Origin: Clostridia bacterium
GTDB taxonomy: Bacteria; Bacillota; Clostridia; Christensenellales; UBA1242
DNA: 46,948 bases
NCBI GenBank assembly: GCA_017503005.1
Contig: JAFVTW010000022.1
Coordinates: 1-46,948 of the forward strand
Direction: 5' to 3'
This document shows, piece by piece, positions 1-9,379 of this stretch; the first letter of the stretch is position 1; every line of letters starts with the position of its first letter. The translations under genes and the position numbers were made by a program. The notes under the pieces are model-generated. The model did no database searches and had not been told where the DNA came from. It saw only the letters and a program-made list of their open reading frames with translations.

Positions 1-5
1 AAATT

Positions 6-1388
6 ATGGATAAAATTAAGTTAAATTATGAATTAGACGAATTTAAATTTGTCGAATACAACGAAGATAAATATTTAAACAATACTGTAGAGGAATTGGA
101 AGAACTAATCAAAAAAGGGCAATTTGATGCTTGTTATGAATTAGGGTTTAGATATATTTCTCCCAAAAAAGGTGTTGTAAAAGACAAGGCAAAAGGCGAA
201 AAGATTCTTAAACAGGGTGCAGACAATGGTGATGTAGTGTGTGCTGTAAGATACATTTTGCTTAAATATATTTCTGGCGAGATACCAGATTTTGATAAAG
301 CAATAAAAGAAACACAAAAGTTGCTAGATGCTAAACACGGAGAAGCACTGGTAATATATGCAAATATGCTTTATTTGGGCATAGGTGTAGATGTAGATAC
401 AGAAAAGGCAGAGCAAATATTGCAATATTGTATAGATAAGAAATTTTATTTTGCCCTTAGAGCTTATTTTTGGCTTTTAGATATTAACAACCCTATCAAA
501 AAACTAAAAATTACTGATTATGTGTACAATGTGGGTGCAGAGGATAGAAAATATTGTGAATTAGCAGAAAAATATGCTTACAATCCAGATGCTGGACTTG
601 TGGCACTTGATGCTTTGAGGCACTGCTATATGAATGGCAGAGGATATATAAAAAGAGATGTACACAAAGCTTATGAAATATGCAGAAAGATTGTAGAAAA
701 ACATCCAGAAACTACTACTTATTGCTACAATTACATTCTATCAGTTTTATATACATATAAGTACGACAAACTAGCTTTTCAATCTGCACAAAACATTATA
801 AAGTACAATCCTAAGCACTCTGCAATACCTTTTTTACATGGATTTCTAGGATTTTTGTATATGAATGGCTATGGTGTAGAAAAAGATGCAGAAAAAGCAT
901 ACAAACATATAACTAAAGCTATCGATATGGGAGATAATACATCTGTAAACTATCTTGCCTTGTTGTATAGAGACGGAATCTATGCAAAAAAAGACACAGC
1001 AAAAGCAAAAGAAATTTTAGAAAAGACAATAGAGGAATCAATCGAAACACCAAATACATACATGTGGTTGGGTAAAATATATCTAGAAGAAAAGAACTAT
1101 GACAAAGCTGAAGAGTTGTTTAATATAGTTATGGAAAAAGTTGGAATTTCTCAAGGGTATGATATCGCTGCGAACAATTGTCAGGAGCATCTAAATCATA
1201 TCAAGAGCTTAAAATGCCATAAATGTCACAAGATAGTAGAGCCTATAAAGAAAAAAGGATTCTTTGGTGGTGAAAAAGAATATTGTCCTTTGTGTAATGC
1301 AAAGTGGTACAACTGGTACCAGTACGATTTTGATAAATCATACAAAAATTATCAAAAAATTGTAAAGAAAGAAAAAGTGAAAAAGTAA
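6..1388 (+). CDS. Sel1-repeat/TPR protein with C-terminal zinc ribbon
   Basis: About 460 residues, largely paired alpha helices of the Sel1-like (SLR) type: segments such as YMNGRGYIKRDVHKAYEIC and YMNGYGVEKDAEKAYKHI carry the typical pattern of small residue, G-x-G-V, then D-x-x-K-A. Such repeats form protein-binding solenoids; no enzyme domain is visible. The last 70 residues hold a four-cysteine zinc ribbon (CHKCHK, then CPLC) followed by a basic tail. No signal peptide or membrane segment, so it is probably cytoplasmic. The ATG lies 5 bases from the window edge, so its ribosome site, and possibly an earlier start, cannot be checked. It stands alone before a bidirectional terminator. The repeat class is clear; the partner is unknown. 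Confidence 0.75.
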   Translation: MDKIKLNYELDEFKFVEYNEDKYLNNTVEELEELIKKGQFDACYELGFRYISPKKGVVKDKAKGEKILKQGADNGDVVCAVRYILLKYISGEIPDFDKAIKETQKLLDAKHGEALVIYANMLYLGIGVDVDTEKAEQILQYCIDKKFYFALRAYFWLLDINNPIKKLKITDYVYNVGAEDRKYCELAEKYAYNPDAGLVALDALRHCYMNGRGYIKRDVHKAYEICRKIVEKHPETTTYCYNYILSVLYTYKYDKLAFQSAQNIIKYNPKHSAIPFLHGFLGFLYMNGYGVEKDAEKAYKHITKAIDMGDNTSVNYLALLYRDGIYAKKDTAKAKEILEKTIEESIETPNTYMWLGKIYLEEKNYDKAEELFNIVMEKVGISQGYDIAANNCQEHLNHIKSLKCHKCHKIVEPIKKKGFFGGEKEYCPLCNAKWYNWYQYDFDKSYKNYQKIVKKEKVKK

Positions 1389-1390
1389 CA

Positions 1391-1428
1391 AAAAAGAACA
1401 CACGAATCTAGTGTGTTCTTTTTATTTT
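1391..1428. terminator. bidirectional terminator
   Basis: A 13-bp stem (AAAAAGAACACAC, a 7-base loop, then GTGTGTTCTTTTT) lies between two convergent genes and has T-runs on both strands, so it can serve both. Confidence 0.8.
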
Positions 1429-1753
1429 AGTTGTTACTAATTTCGTCTAATACTGCAATCATATTTTCTAAATCTTTGATGCTTTCAAAGGTTGTTTCGA
1501 TTGCCCAGTTGTTAAATTCTACATTGTGTCTAGCACAAATTTCTTTGTAGTAATCTTCTTCGTAGTCGAAGTAGTCACAAGTTTTTCTAAGGTCGGTTAG
1601 TTTTGAGCCACCGTCTTTAGTATCTCTTAGGATCACAAAGTAATAAGCACTATTTGTAAGTAGTTTGTTTATAATAATTGTTTCGATGTCGGTAGAGAAT
1701 TGCTCTGTCTTGTAGTATTGTTTTACAAGTTGTTTTGCTTCATTATATTTCAT
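1427..1753 (-). CDS. DUF1828-like small protein, second gene of a coupled pair
   Basis: A 108-residue soluble protein. The middle and C-terminal pattern (YYFVILRDTKDGGSKLTD, then EICARHNVEF and a closing helix LENMIAVLDEI) resembles the DUF1828 family, which has a GYxLTDDG-like strand, a helix ending in a short-chain 'ygv', and a final amphipathic helix. This assignment is from memory of the family pattern. The start overlaps the stop of the 1753-2550 gene by one base (TAATG) and a GGGAGGG ribosome site sits inside the upstream gene, so translation is probably coupled. Homologues of the two genes are, as I recall, often adjacent, which suggests a two-protein module, possibly toxin-antitoxin-like; the function is unknown. 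Confidence 0.55.
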   Translation of the reverse strand: MKYNEAKQLVKQYYKTEQFSTDIETIIINKLLTNSAYYFVILRDTKDGGSKLTDLRKTCDYFDYEEDYYKEICARHNVEFNNWAIETTFESIKDLENMIAVLDEISNN

Positions 1754-2550
1754 TATTTTCCCTCCCTCATTTCTCTTGGTGTTCTAGAGTAGTCTATATT
1801 TTCCCAGCTAAAAAGTGGTTGTTGATGTGTAAAGTGATAGTTGTTTTCTACTACTTTGTTGTAAGTAGGTTGTATATTAAGCATTCCAAAGAATGATTTA
1901 ATACCAGACTTAAAGTATTGAGGATCGTTAGATTCTTTCTGGGTAAACAATCTTCTGTCCACATCGTGAGCAGGAGTGTATTCGATATCGTCACATACTA
2001 CTTGTGTAAATTCGTCGTACAAGTGTAGGTGAGGTGTTCTTTGGTTTACTACTTTGTTAGGCTCTACTACTTGACCATCTTTGGTGTAGTTAGGGTGACC
2101 AGGACCGAAAGAATCAAATCTGGCTAGTGGCAACCATTGTTTGCCTGACAAGCACACATCTAGTTTTACATTGTAGTCAAAAAACTTATCGTTGCCATCT
2201 TCTGGTGTAACTATAGATACAGCAAAGAAATATCTAGGATCGGTATCAGATACAAAGTAAGCACCTTGTATTATTTTACCTTTGTTTTTAGTAACATATG
2301 GTATGCCTATCATTTTCTTTTTCATATCCATCAAAACTTTTGCTTGTTTATCTGTAATAGGTATAGGAAGTTGTTGAGGACATCTTTGTTTGAAATAATC
2401 TTCACCAAATTGACCAAACTCAAAATCGTCCGGTACAGACAATCTGCCAAAGTCTACTCCGGCGGCTTTGGCTGCTTCAATTTTTTGTTTGCGAACAGCA
2501 TCATATCTGGCAGCATTATCTTTTATAGATTTCATATCTTTTACTGACAT
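1753..2550 (-). CDS. DUF6978-like protein, first gene of a coupled pair
   Basis: 265 residues from the ATG at 2550, which follows GAGGAGGT at the right distance; a longer reading frame to 2604 has no such site. The second half shows the DUF6978-like pattern: a predicted strand with LARFDSFGPGHPNYTKDG, then TPHLHLYDEF, i.e. an R-x-D, an H-x-N-x-D-G turn and an H-x-H-x-Y strand. It is longer than the roughly 150-residue family members I recall, with an extra 80-residue N-terminal helical part. It has no membrane segment. The stop overlaps the start of the DUF1828-like gene by one base. The pair follows an HD-hydrolase gene by 62 bases on the same strand. A function as a toxin, antitoxin or defence component is inference only. 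Confidence 0.55.
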   Translation of the reverse strand: MSVKDMKSIKDNAARYDAVRKQKIEAAKAAGVDFGRLSVPDDFEFGQFGEDYFKQRCPQQLPIPITDKQAKVLMDMKKKMIGIPYVTKNKGKIIQGAYFVSDTDPRYFFAVSIVTPEDGNDKFFDYNVKLDVCLSGKQWLPLARFDSFGPGHPNYTKDGQVVEPNKVVNQRTPHLHLYDEFTQVVCDDIEYTPAHDVDRRLFTQKESNDPQYFKSGIKSFFGMLNIQPTYNKVVENNYHFTHQQPLFSWENIDYSRTPREMREGK

Positions 2551-2612
2551 AAGGCTTACCTCCTCATTATTATTAATTTTACCACTAATATAGGTATAGG
2601 TCAATAGTGAGT

Positions 2613-3281
2613 TTAGAATTTACACTCGTGCTCAGCTATGAATTGTTTTATAAATTTCTTTATAAATTTTGTTCTAGGTTTAGATAATTTTTTGCCTGTA
2701 CGGGTATTCATACTCTTGTCTAGGAAAGAACATTTTTTGTATACATAATGTAGAGAAGATTCTTTGGTTATGTGGTCTTCTATGTAGTTTTTGTCAAAAA
2801 CTAAAGGTTGATTAGCATCAAACATAGGTATGCCGTACATTGTGCCATATACAAAAGACCTAATTACACCCATAGCTCCTGCAGAGTCTAGGTTGTCAGC
2901 ATCTTGAACAATGTGTACTTCTTTAGATCTATTTGCATTGTCAGGGTCGCTCCAGTTGTAGCATTCGTGATACTCTATACATTCTAGAATTTTGTCTAAA
3001 GTTTCTTTTTCAAGATTTAATTTTTTCAAGATTCGTTTTGCTTTAGGTAGAGAATCTTTTGGGGAAGCGAAGTCTTTTCCTTCTATAGAAATTACCCTAT
3101 GTATGTCGTGCATATATGCACTTATGCCTACAACCACTCTATCACCACCTTCTTTTGATTGTATGTGTAGAGCAGTTTTTAGTGTTCGCTCAAGGTGTGA
3201 AATATCGTGGCCAGATTGGTCACCTTTAAATAGTTTTTCAACTTCTGGTTTTAAGATTTCTAAGTACTGTTCTAGTGTCAT
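2613..3281 (-). CDS. HD-domain metal-dependent phosphohydrolase (YedJ-like)
   Basis: 222 residues with the HD superfamily metal site: H25 and H29 in GHDISHLERT, the H58-D59 dyad in AYMHDIHRV, and a later QDADNLDSAGAMG segment supplying the distal Asp. This order matches YedJ/YpgQ-type HD proteins, which hydrolyse nucleotides or similar phosphoesters; the substrate here is unknown. Cytosolic, no signal. The ATG follows AAGGG by 7 bases. The stop lies 62 bases before the DUF6978-like gene on the same strand, so all three may be co-transcribed, although no shared promoter was identified. Confidence 0.8.
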   Translation of the reverse strand: MTLEQYLEILKPEVEKLFKGDQSGHDISHLERTLKTALHIQSKEGGDRVVVGISAYMHDIHRVISIEGKDFASPKDSLPKAKRILKKLNLEKETLDKILECIEYHECYNWSDPDNANRSKEVHIVQDADNLDSAGAMGVIRSFVYGTMYGIPMFDANQPLVFDKNYIEDHITKESSLHYVYKKCSFLDKSMNTRTGKKLSKPRTKFIKKFIKQFIAEHECKF

Positions 3282-3461
3282 ATTGTTTTTCCCTTATCTT
3301 AAATTGAGTAAGCATATGTGTTACATATACTCACATTACCCATTTTATATTAACAAAACTAACAAATTTCTACAAACATACTTTAATAAATTTTTGGATT
3401 TTATTTTGTTTTTAGTATAGTTAAATATTATTTTGTGTTAAAATTATTTTGGGTAATATAT

Positions 3462-4193
3462 ATGCAAATGAAATTGTTTGAAGGCAAAGACGACAATTTA
3501 ATATTTGGTACCGATGGTAGAAAAAGCATAGTAGCAGAAGTTTTGGGTAGACTATTTATTTTTGTGTGTCTACTAATTTCTGTTTTTGTATTAGGATTTA
3601 CTATTACATACAATACAGCTCCTGTGTATGGTGTGAGTATGCAACCTACACTAAATGCTATAGGTGGCACAAAAAATGATACTGTGTATATCAACAAATT
3701 TTCGAAGGGCGACTATGGTGATGTAATTGTTTTAAAAATTGTTGATGGTGGCGAGACTACATATATCATCAAAAGGCTAATAGGCAAGTCTGGCGATAGA
3801 ATAAATGTAAAAGCAGATACTCAAGGGAATATTGCAGTATACAGAAATGGCAAGGCTTTGGTCGAAAATTATATACTAGACATTAAGCAATGTGGCGACC
3901 CAAACAATTTAGGTATGAAATCTACTTTGGCAGATTTTGATATATTGAGAGATAGAGCACTTGCTGGTGAAATAGACAATGTTACATTCAATGTAGATGG
4001 CGAGCTGGTGCTAAGTGACAATCAGGTGTTTGTGCTAGGCGACAATAGAGGCTATAGCATAGATAGTGCAGACGATGGTCCATTTATCGTAGACAATATT
4101 GAAGGCAGGGTAGATTATATCTTGCCGTATGGCGAAAATTCTATCGTGTTTTTTCTAGAACGATTCACTGGGATACAATGGTTAAAAAAATAA
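3462..4193 (+). CDS. lepB: signal peptidase I
   Basis: Membrane-anchored serine protease that removes signal peptides from exported proteins. 243 residues from the ATG at 3462, which has TGGG 8 bases upstream; a GTG at 3435 is in frame but has no ribosome site. One N-terminal transmembrane helix (about 30-50) is followed by box B with the nucleophile Ser59 (YGVSMQPTL), box D with general base Lys104 (YIIKRLIGKSGD) and box E (VLGDNRGYSIDSADDGPF). In the usual box E the second Ser-Asp-Ser is followed by Arg; here it is Ala-Asp. There is also a 60-residue insertion between boxes D and E. It is flanked by terminators and probably monocistronic. Confidence 0.93.
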   Translation: MQMKLFEGKDDNLIFGTDGRKSIVAEVLGRLFIFVCLLISVFVLGFTITYNTAPVYGVSMQPTLNAIGGTKNDTVYINKFSKGDYGDVIVLKIVDGGETTYIIKRLIGKSGDRINVKADTQGNIAVYRNGKALVENYILDIKQCGDPNNLGMKSTLADFDILRDRALAGEIDNVTFNVDGELVLSDNQVFVLGDNRGYSIDSADDGPFIVDNIEGRVDYILPYGENSIVFFLERFTGIQWLKK

Positions 4194-4225
4194 AACACTC
4201 TATATTCGAAGTAGGGTGTTTTTTT
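4194..4225 (+). terminator. terminator of lepB
   Basis: AACACTC pairs with GGGTGTT (one G-T) across a 13-base loop and is followed by seven T residues. Confidence 0.7.
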
Positions 4226-4409
4226 GTTACACATTTTTAAGTATTGACCAAAATTTTATTATATAAAATTTGTAAAAAAGATATAAAAACAAAAAATTAT
4301 TTATTGTTATTATTGTGATTATGTTATATACTTAGTATGTAATAATTACATATACTATATGTGTGTGTGTTTAAATTTTATAAATCAAATAAACTTTTGT
4401 GAGGGTTTT

Positions 4410-7400
4410 ATGGAACAATATATACCTTTGGGAGTTCTAGCTGTATTTGCACTATTTATATTAGTGGGAATGTTTTGGGGTATGGTTAGAGGTCTAAAAA
4501 AGACAGCTTTTAGAGCAGGTTGGATAGTAGTTGTGGCTATCATTTTGCTATTCTTGACACCTGTGATTACCAAAGCAGTTATGGATATTAAATTACCATT
4601 CTTAGCTGTAACAGTAGATGGTGTTACATACGATACACTTAGATTGTTGGCAGAGTATGGCATTATGCAAATACCTGATATGGGCGAGCTTATAGTGTCA
4701 AATCCTGACACATTAAATATACTAATCACTTTGGTAACACTATTTATCAATTCATTTGTATTTGTGCTACTATTCTGGGCAACCAAAATTGTGCTATATC
4801 CAGTGTGGGGTATTGTAAATGGTATAGTTATCAAGAAGAAAGACAAAAATGGTAACAAACTGCCTAAGTACAGACTATTTGGGCTACTAGTAGGTGCAGT
4901 ATTAGGTGCATTTGTATGTGCTACTACACTTATGCCAGTGCTATCTATAGTAAATATGGCAAACAAGATAGAAAATGAAACCTATGGTACATATACCAGA
5001 CCAGTAGTTAATGAAGAAACAGGCTTAAAGGAATACAAAGAGTTTGAGGGTGGCGAAATTACCAAGTTAAATGTAGGCCCAGTAATGACATACCTAAATG
5101 CTTATGACGATAGTGCTGTTTCAAAAATATTGAAGTATACAGGTATAGAAGCTTACACAAACTTTACATACGACATACTAAGTTCTGCTAAAGTTGGTGG
5201 TACAAATATCAAGCTTAGAAACGAAGTGAAAAATATCTTGATTACAGTAGGTGATGTAACTGATATACTTAATATGAATTTAGATACAATTTCACAAGAA
5301 AGCATGAGAGGACTTATCACTGCGGCAAAAGATGCAGTTAATCATGCATTTAGTATCAATACAATTACAGGATTAGGTGACAGCTTATTTGAAACAGTAC
5401 TTACTGATGTGGTAGAAAATCCAAATTCTGTAATCAAAATACCTTCAACAGGCGAAGCCTTGTTTGATGAAGCAATCAAAGCTGGTGTAGTAGGACTAAA
5501 AAATTTCAGATTCAGCACACTAAAAAACGAACTATTGTCAGTATTAAATATTGCAGAAATAGCAAATGAAAAAAATATTTTGACAAAATTGATGAATAAT
5601 GAAGTTTCTGGGACACAAATGATTGCCTTGTTTGATACTGATACTGTAGAAGATATTACAGACGAAATCTTTAATATGAACACTATGTCTACATTGCTTC
5701 CTATAGTAGTAAATACAGGATTAGACTATGTGGCAAATATTGTAAGTGCTGAAGGTTTCGAAATCAACGAAGAACAAGCTACAGCAGAACAAGTAAAAAC
5801 ATTGTTTAAAGCTATGCTAACTGGTGTAATTAATATTAGTAATTCTCTAGACCTAGAGAGTAAATATTATATTACAGACAACACTCTACCACTAGTGGGT
5901 AAACTACTAGATGCTATCAAAGCTTATGGTGGATTAGATACTACAAATTACAATATTTTATTAAATGCTGCAGAAACAAAGTTGTACAATACAGCTTCAA
6001 AAGCTCTAGAAAACTTCAATGAAGATATGAATGGCATAAAAGAAGCCGTGTTGGGGTCTATAAACAACCTAAGTACTGTCACAAATTTTGAAACAGAATT
6101 TACAAAAATTAATTCAGTATTTGAAACTGTCACAAGTATTTTAGACAGTGTAAAAGATGGTGAAAATGTAAAACCAAAAGAAGTAGGCAAAGTACTAGAC
6201 ACTTTCAAAACTACACAAATTTTTGGTAACAGAATTGAACCTATTATGCAAGGTGTATTAGACTTCGCCAAAACTGTAGTACCAGTAGAGTTTGCTGACC
6301 TTACAGTAGTTTTGGAAAGAGTAAAATTACAAATTTCTAATGTACAAGCATGGGAAACAGAACTAGACAAATTTACAGGGGTAATCGATGTAGCTCAAGA
6401 TATATTTGCTGCATCTGACCTAAAAACAGCTCTAACATCAGATAACTCTACATTATTAGTAGATTTTGGTAGAGAATTAGACAAGCTAGAAAGCAGTATC
6501 TTATTTGGAGCAGAGATTAAAAATGTAGTAAAAATCCTAATCGATACAGTAGGTGACTTTACTGCAGGAAACGAAGATATGCTTACTTCTAGTGTAAATC
6601 AAATCAAGACAAATATCGACAATTCTACAGACATCTGTTGGGAAACAGAGTTTGGTGTAATTAGAAGTTTAATCAAAGCAGTACTAGACTTAGGTGAAGC
6701 CGACCTAACTAGCACACAAGTGGCTAGTATAGGTGCTACACTAGACGAAATTGTAGAAGAAGAAAGTGTACTAGTAGACAGAGTTGCTATCAACAAAATG
6801 GTAGAAGCAGCTGTTGATCAATTTGCAGGCGAAGAAGAGCCTGGTACTGATATGTACGAAATTATTCAAACTATCAAAACAACCATTACTACTACCCCAG
6901 GCATTAGCTACGAACAAGAATTAGGTTGTCTATTCGAATTCTTAGAAGATTTGTCTATGGTAGAAGAAGAATTTGACTTTATAGAGTTTGGTAGAATTCT
7001 AGATAGTTATGACGAAGAAGATGGCACAAAACCAAGTGTATGTGTAACAGCAGTTAGAGCTAGAATAGTTAGAATGATAGTAAGCGAATTAGATACCAGC
7101 AATATGGACGATGATATGGTTACTATCGTAGACAAAATCAAAAACAACTGTGACAATATCGAAAACTACGAAGCAGAATTTACAACACTAGATGACTTTA
7201 TGGATACTGTAGAAGGTCTTAAGTCTGTAGATGTTGAAGCATTCAACTTTGCAGGATTTGGTGCAAAATTAGATTCTTATGCTACAAGCAAATTGATAGG
7301 ACCTATTAGAAGTGATGTTCTAAAATTTATTGTAGACAAAGTAGAAATTTCAAGTACAGAGCCAGACATTCAAACAGCTATCAACAACATCTTACAAAAT

Positions 7401-7871
7401 GCTAAAGATTGTGCTGCAAAAGCAGATGCTGGTACAATGACATATACTGCTATATTTACAGATTTGGGTAAATTAAAAGATTTGACCGATTCATTTGCAA
7501 ATGTTGAAGTAGATAGAAACAATCCAGATGCAATAGTTGCAGTAGGTGGCAAACTAAACGAATTAGGTAGTTTGTGTATTGTTCCAGAGAAAGAAGTTGC
7601 TAGAATTGCTAAATTTGTTACAGGCAAAATGGTGGGACCAGGTAACGATATACAATCAATGATTCCAGAAGAACACAGGACAAACCCTGTAGTTCAAACC
7701 GCTTACGATTCAGCTGTATCTGTGATTGCAGAATTAAATGAGAAGTATACAGATTGTGTAGATGGTACTATTACAACAGCTATCAACTATATAGAAGACT
7801 TTACAGTTATCAAAGAACACATCATTGAAATTGATGGAATTCTAGATACAATCGAAGGTGCTGGACACTAA
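4410..7871 (+). CDS. giant CvpA-like membrane protein with tandem ~90-aa helical repeats
   Basis: 1153 residues from the ATG at 4410, which has GAGGG 4 bases before it; an upstream ATG at 4359 lacks one. The first ~190 residues have four hydrophobic helices, and the motif GMFWGMVRGLKKTAFRAGW resembles the CvpA (colicin V production) family, which is normally only 160-200 residues. The remaining ~950 residues are acidic, helical and free of membrane spans. From about residue 560 they contain at least six degenerate repeats of 86-96 residues. Each opens with an aromatic-E-x-E-[FL] (e.g. WETEF, YEQEL, YEAEF), followed by a hydrophobic helix and [F/I]G-x-x-LD. If CvpA topology holds, this part would lie on one side of the membrane as a long rod. 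Function unknown. Confidence 0.6.
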   Translation: MEQYIPLGVLAVFALFILVGMFWGMVRGLKKTAFRAGWIVVVAIILLFLTPVITKAVMDIKLPFLAVTVDGVTYDTLRLLAEYGIMQIPDMGELIVSNPDTLNILITLVTLFINSFVFVLLFWATKIVLYPVWGIVNGIVIKKKDKNGNKLPKYRLFGLLVGAVLGAFVCATTLMPVLSIVNMANKIENETYGTYTRPVVNEETGLKEYKEFEGGEITKLNVGPVMTYLNAYDDSAVSKILKYTGIEAYTNFTYDILSSAKVGGTNIKLRNEVKNILITVGDVTDILNMNLDTISQESMRGLITAAKDAVNHAFSINTITGLGDSLFETVLTDVVENPNSVIKIPSTGEALFDEAIKAGVVGLKNFRFSTLKNELLSVLNIAEIANEKNILTKLMNNEVSGTQMIALFDTDTVEDITDEIFNMNTMSTLLPIVVNTGLDYVANIVSAEGFEINEEQATAEQVKTLFKAMLTGVINISNSLDLESKYYITDNTLPLVGKLLDAIKAYGGLDTTNYNILLNAAETKLYNTASKALENFNEDMNGIKEAVLGSINNLSTVTNFETEFTKINSVFETVTSILDSVKDGENVKPKEVGKVLDTFKTTQIFGNRIEPIMQGVLDFAKTVVPVEFADLTVVLERVKLQISNVQAWETELDKFTGVIDVAQDIFAASDLKTALTSDNSTLLVDFGRELDKLESSILFGAEIKNVVKILIDTVGDFTAGNEDMLTSSVNQIKTNIDNSTDICWETEFGVIRSLIKAVLDLGEADLTSTQVASIGATLDEIVEEESVLVDRVAINKMVEAAVDQFAGEEEPGTDMYEIIQTIKTTITTTPGISYEQELGCLFEFLEDLSMVEEEFDFIEFGRILDSYDEEDGTKPSVCVTAVRARIVRMIVSELDTSNMDDDMVTIVDKIKNNCDNIENYEAEFTTLDDFMDTVEGLKSVDVEAFNFAGFGAKLDSYATSKLIGPIRSDVLKFIVDKVEISSTEPDIQTAINNILQNAKDCAAKADAGTMTYTAIFTDLGKLKDLTDSFANVEVDRNNPDAIVAVGGKLNELGSLCIVPEKEVARIAKFVTGKMVGPGNDIQSMIPEEHRTNPVVQTAYDSAVSVIAELNEKYTDCVDGTITTAINYIEDFTVIKEHIIEIDGILDTIEGAGH

Positions 7872-7890
7872 AATAATGTTTTACAAATAA

Positions 7891-7923
7891 ATTGCGACTA
7901 GCAATCTAGTCGCAATTTGTTGT
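7891..7923 (+). terminator. terminator of the CvpA-like gene
   Basis: A perfect 11-bp stem (ATTGCGACTAG, loop CAAT, CTAGTCGCAAT) followed by TTTGTTG. Confidence 0.75.
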
Positions 7924-7958
7924 ATAATATGTAGGTATACATATAGATAAGGTTTATT

Positions 7959-8771
7959 ATGTTTTTTAAGAAAAAAGAAAAGGACAATTTAATACCATCA
8001 AAAAAACAAGGCTGCCTAAAAAATTTGATTATAGGAATTATAATACTTGTTATATTAGGTGTAGCCGGAGTGTTTGCAGTGAGAAATGCCTTAGGTATGT
8101 ATGGTGTTAGTTTTACTAGACTAAAAGATTATGCTGAGTGGCTGAGCGAACCTGTGGCAGAAGCTGACCTTACAAACAATGCTATACGAGATAGCGATGC
8201 AGTTTCACTAAAAAACAAGGCAATACAAGCAGGGTTTGCTATATACAATGCCGAAGGTAATGTAAACTTAAATCTAACATCTTACTCACTCAATGACACA
8301 CTAGTATTGCAAGACTACGAATTAGGTGCTCTTATAAATGAGTCTGCAAAAGGGGAAGATAATCCAGTATACAAACTGCTAGAACTTAGTATAGTAGAAA
8401 ATACCGATGGCAGATTTACTATAACTACAGTGGTTAAATTTAATTTGAGTGGTGTCAAAGGTCAGTTAGACAAATTCGCAGACAAGATTCCTGACAGCAT
8501 ATACATTACTAGTATAGGTCAACTAAGCAAGGTTGGCTCTAGATTTCAAACTAGTGACAACGAGATATTTATAAACAAATTGTCTAATGATAAAAACAAA
8601 GAACTGGTAGACCTAATTACAAAGATTCAAGATGACGGCGATGATGATATAAAATCAGTAAAAGATATAAACAACTATATGGTTGCAGAGATTCTTACTA
8701 AGATAAATCAAAAAACAGAAGGTGCTAATGCAACATTAGGCAATCATACATTTAGTTTGATAAAAGGTTAA
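7959..8771 (+). CDS. membrane-anchored extracytoplasmic protein of unknown function
   Basis: 270 residues. A lysine-rich N-terminus (MFFKKKEKDN) precedes one transmembrane helix at about residues 25-46 (LIIGIIILVILGVAGVFAV), so the remaining 220 residues should lie outside the cell as an anchored domain. That domain alternates strands and helices and includes a lipid- or polymer-binding-like beta segment (NLNLTSYSLNDTLVL), but I recognise no family. The ATG follows AAGG by 8 bases. It lies 87 bases after the CvpA-like giant and has its own terminator. A TATAAT at 7923-7928 overlaps the end of the preceding terminator and could be its -10, without a good -35. Confidence 0.7.
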   Translation: MFFKKKEKDNLIPSKKQGCLKNLIIGIIILVILGVAGVFAVRNALGMYGVSFTRLKDYAEWLSEPVAEADLTNNAIRDSDAVSLKNKAIQAGFAIYNAEGNVNLNLTSYSLNDTLVLQDYELGALINESAKGEDNPVYKLLELSIVENTDGRFTITTVVKFNLSGVKGQLDKFADKIPDSIYITSIGQLSKVGSRFQTSDNEIFINKLSNDKNKELVDLITKIQDDGDDDIKSVKDINNYMVAEILTKINQKTEGANATLGNHTFSLIKG

Positions 8772-8808
8772 AAAAAGAGATATAAACAAAATAGTTTATA
8801 TCTTTTTT
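8771..8808. terminator. bidirectional terminator
   Basis: AAGAGATATAAAC pairs with GTTTATATCTT over a short loop, with A/T runs on both sides, between convergent genes. Confidence 0.75.
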
Positions 8809-8811
8809 CTT

Positions 8812-9369
8812 TTAAAAATTTTCTTTGCCTAATAGCCACAGATATTTGTCTAGGTCTTTTAGTCCATAAGTTATATTATAGAATTTTTTAAACTCTAGCA
8901 GTATAGTATAAAATTTTTCGTAGTCTTTTAAGTCTGCTTTTTTAAATTTTGCAAACTTATCTTTTTTGAAATACATCAATACCTTTTCTACATACTTGTC
9001 GTATATAGGGAAGTTATCTGGTTTGTGGTGATTACAATACTTTGTGGCGAACGAGTAAAAGTTTTTGTTCTTTTTGTTTATAGTGTTTTGGGCAATGTCT
9101 TTCACTAGTGTCAAATCATTCTTTTTTAGTCTGTCGTCGATTTTTAGACTATGTATATGTTTGGCCACATCGTATATCGAAAATATATTTGTACTGTACA
9201 AACTGTTTAGTGTACTACTCTTAGCTAGTATATCATCTAAATCTTTGTTGTTTGGATATGTAGTTAAAAATAGTTTATATAGACAACTATCTTTTTCTAT
9301 AAGCTTATTATCATTATTCCATTTATTTAAATAGAATGCTATTTCGTCATTAGATGGTCTAGCTATCAT
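8812..9369 (-). CDS. conserved hypothetical protein, last gene of the suf-nucleoside hydrolase operon
   Basis: 185 residues, highly helical and lysine-rich, no signal or membrane segment. The most striking stretch is YSFATKYCNHHKPDNFPIYD followed by YVEKVL; I recall close relatives of this pattern in many hypothetical proteins but cannot name a function. The invariant-looking C-N-H-H and P-I-Y-D residues could form a binding site. GGAGA lies 5 bases before the ATG. It starts 10 bases after the stop of the nucleoside hydrolase, so it is the fourth gene of a run beginning with sufC at 11968. Confidence 0.65.
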   Translation of the reverse strand: MIARPSNDEIAFYLNKWNNDNKLIEKDSCLYKLFLTTYPNNKDLDDILAKSSTLNSLYSTNIFSIYDVAKHIHSLKIDDRLKKNDLTLVKDIAQNTINKKNKNFYSFATKYCNHHKPDNFPIYDKYVEKVLMYFKKDKFAKFKKADLKDYEKFYTILLEFKKFYNITYGLKDLDKYLWLLGKENF

Positions 9370-9379
9370 ATAGTCTCCA

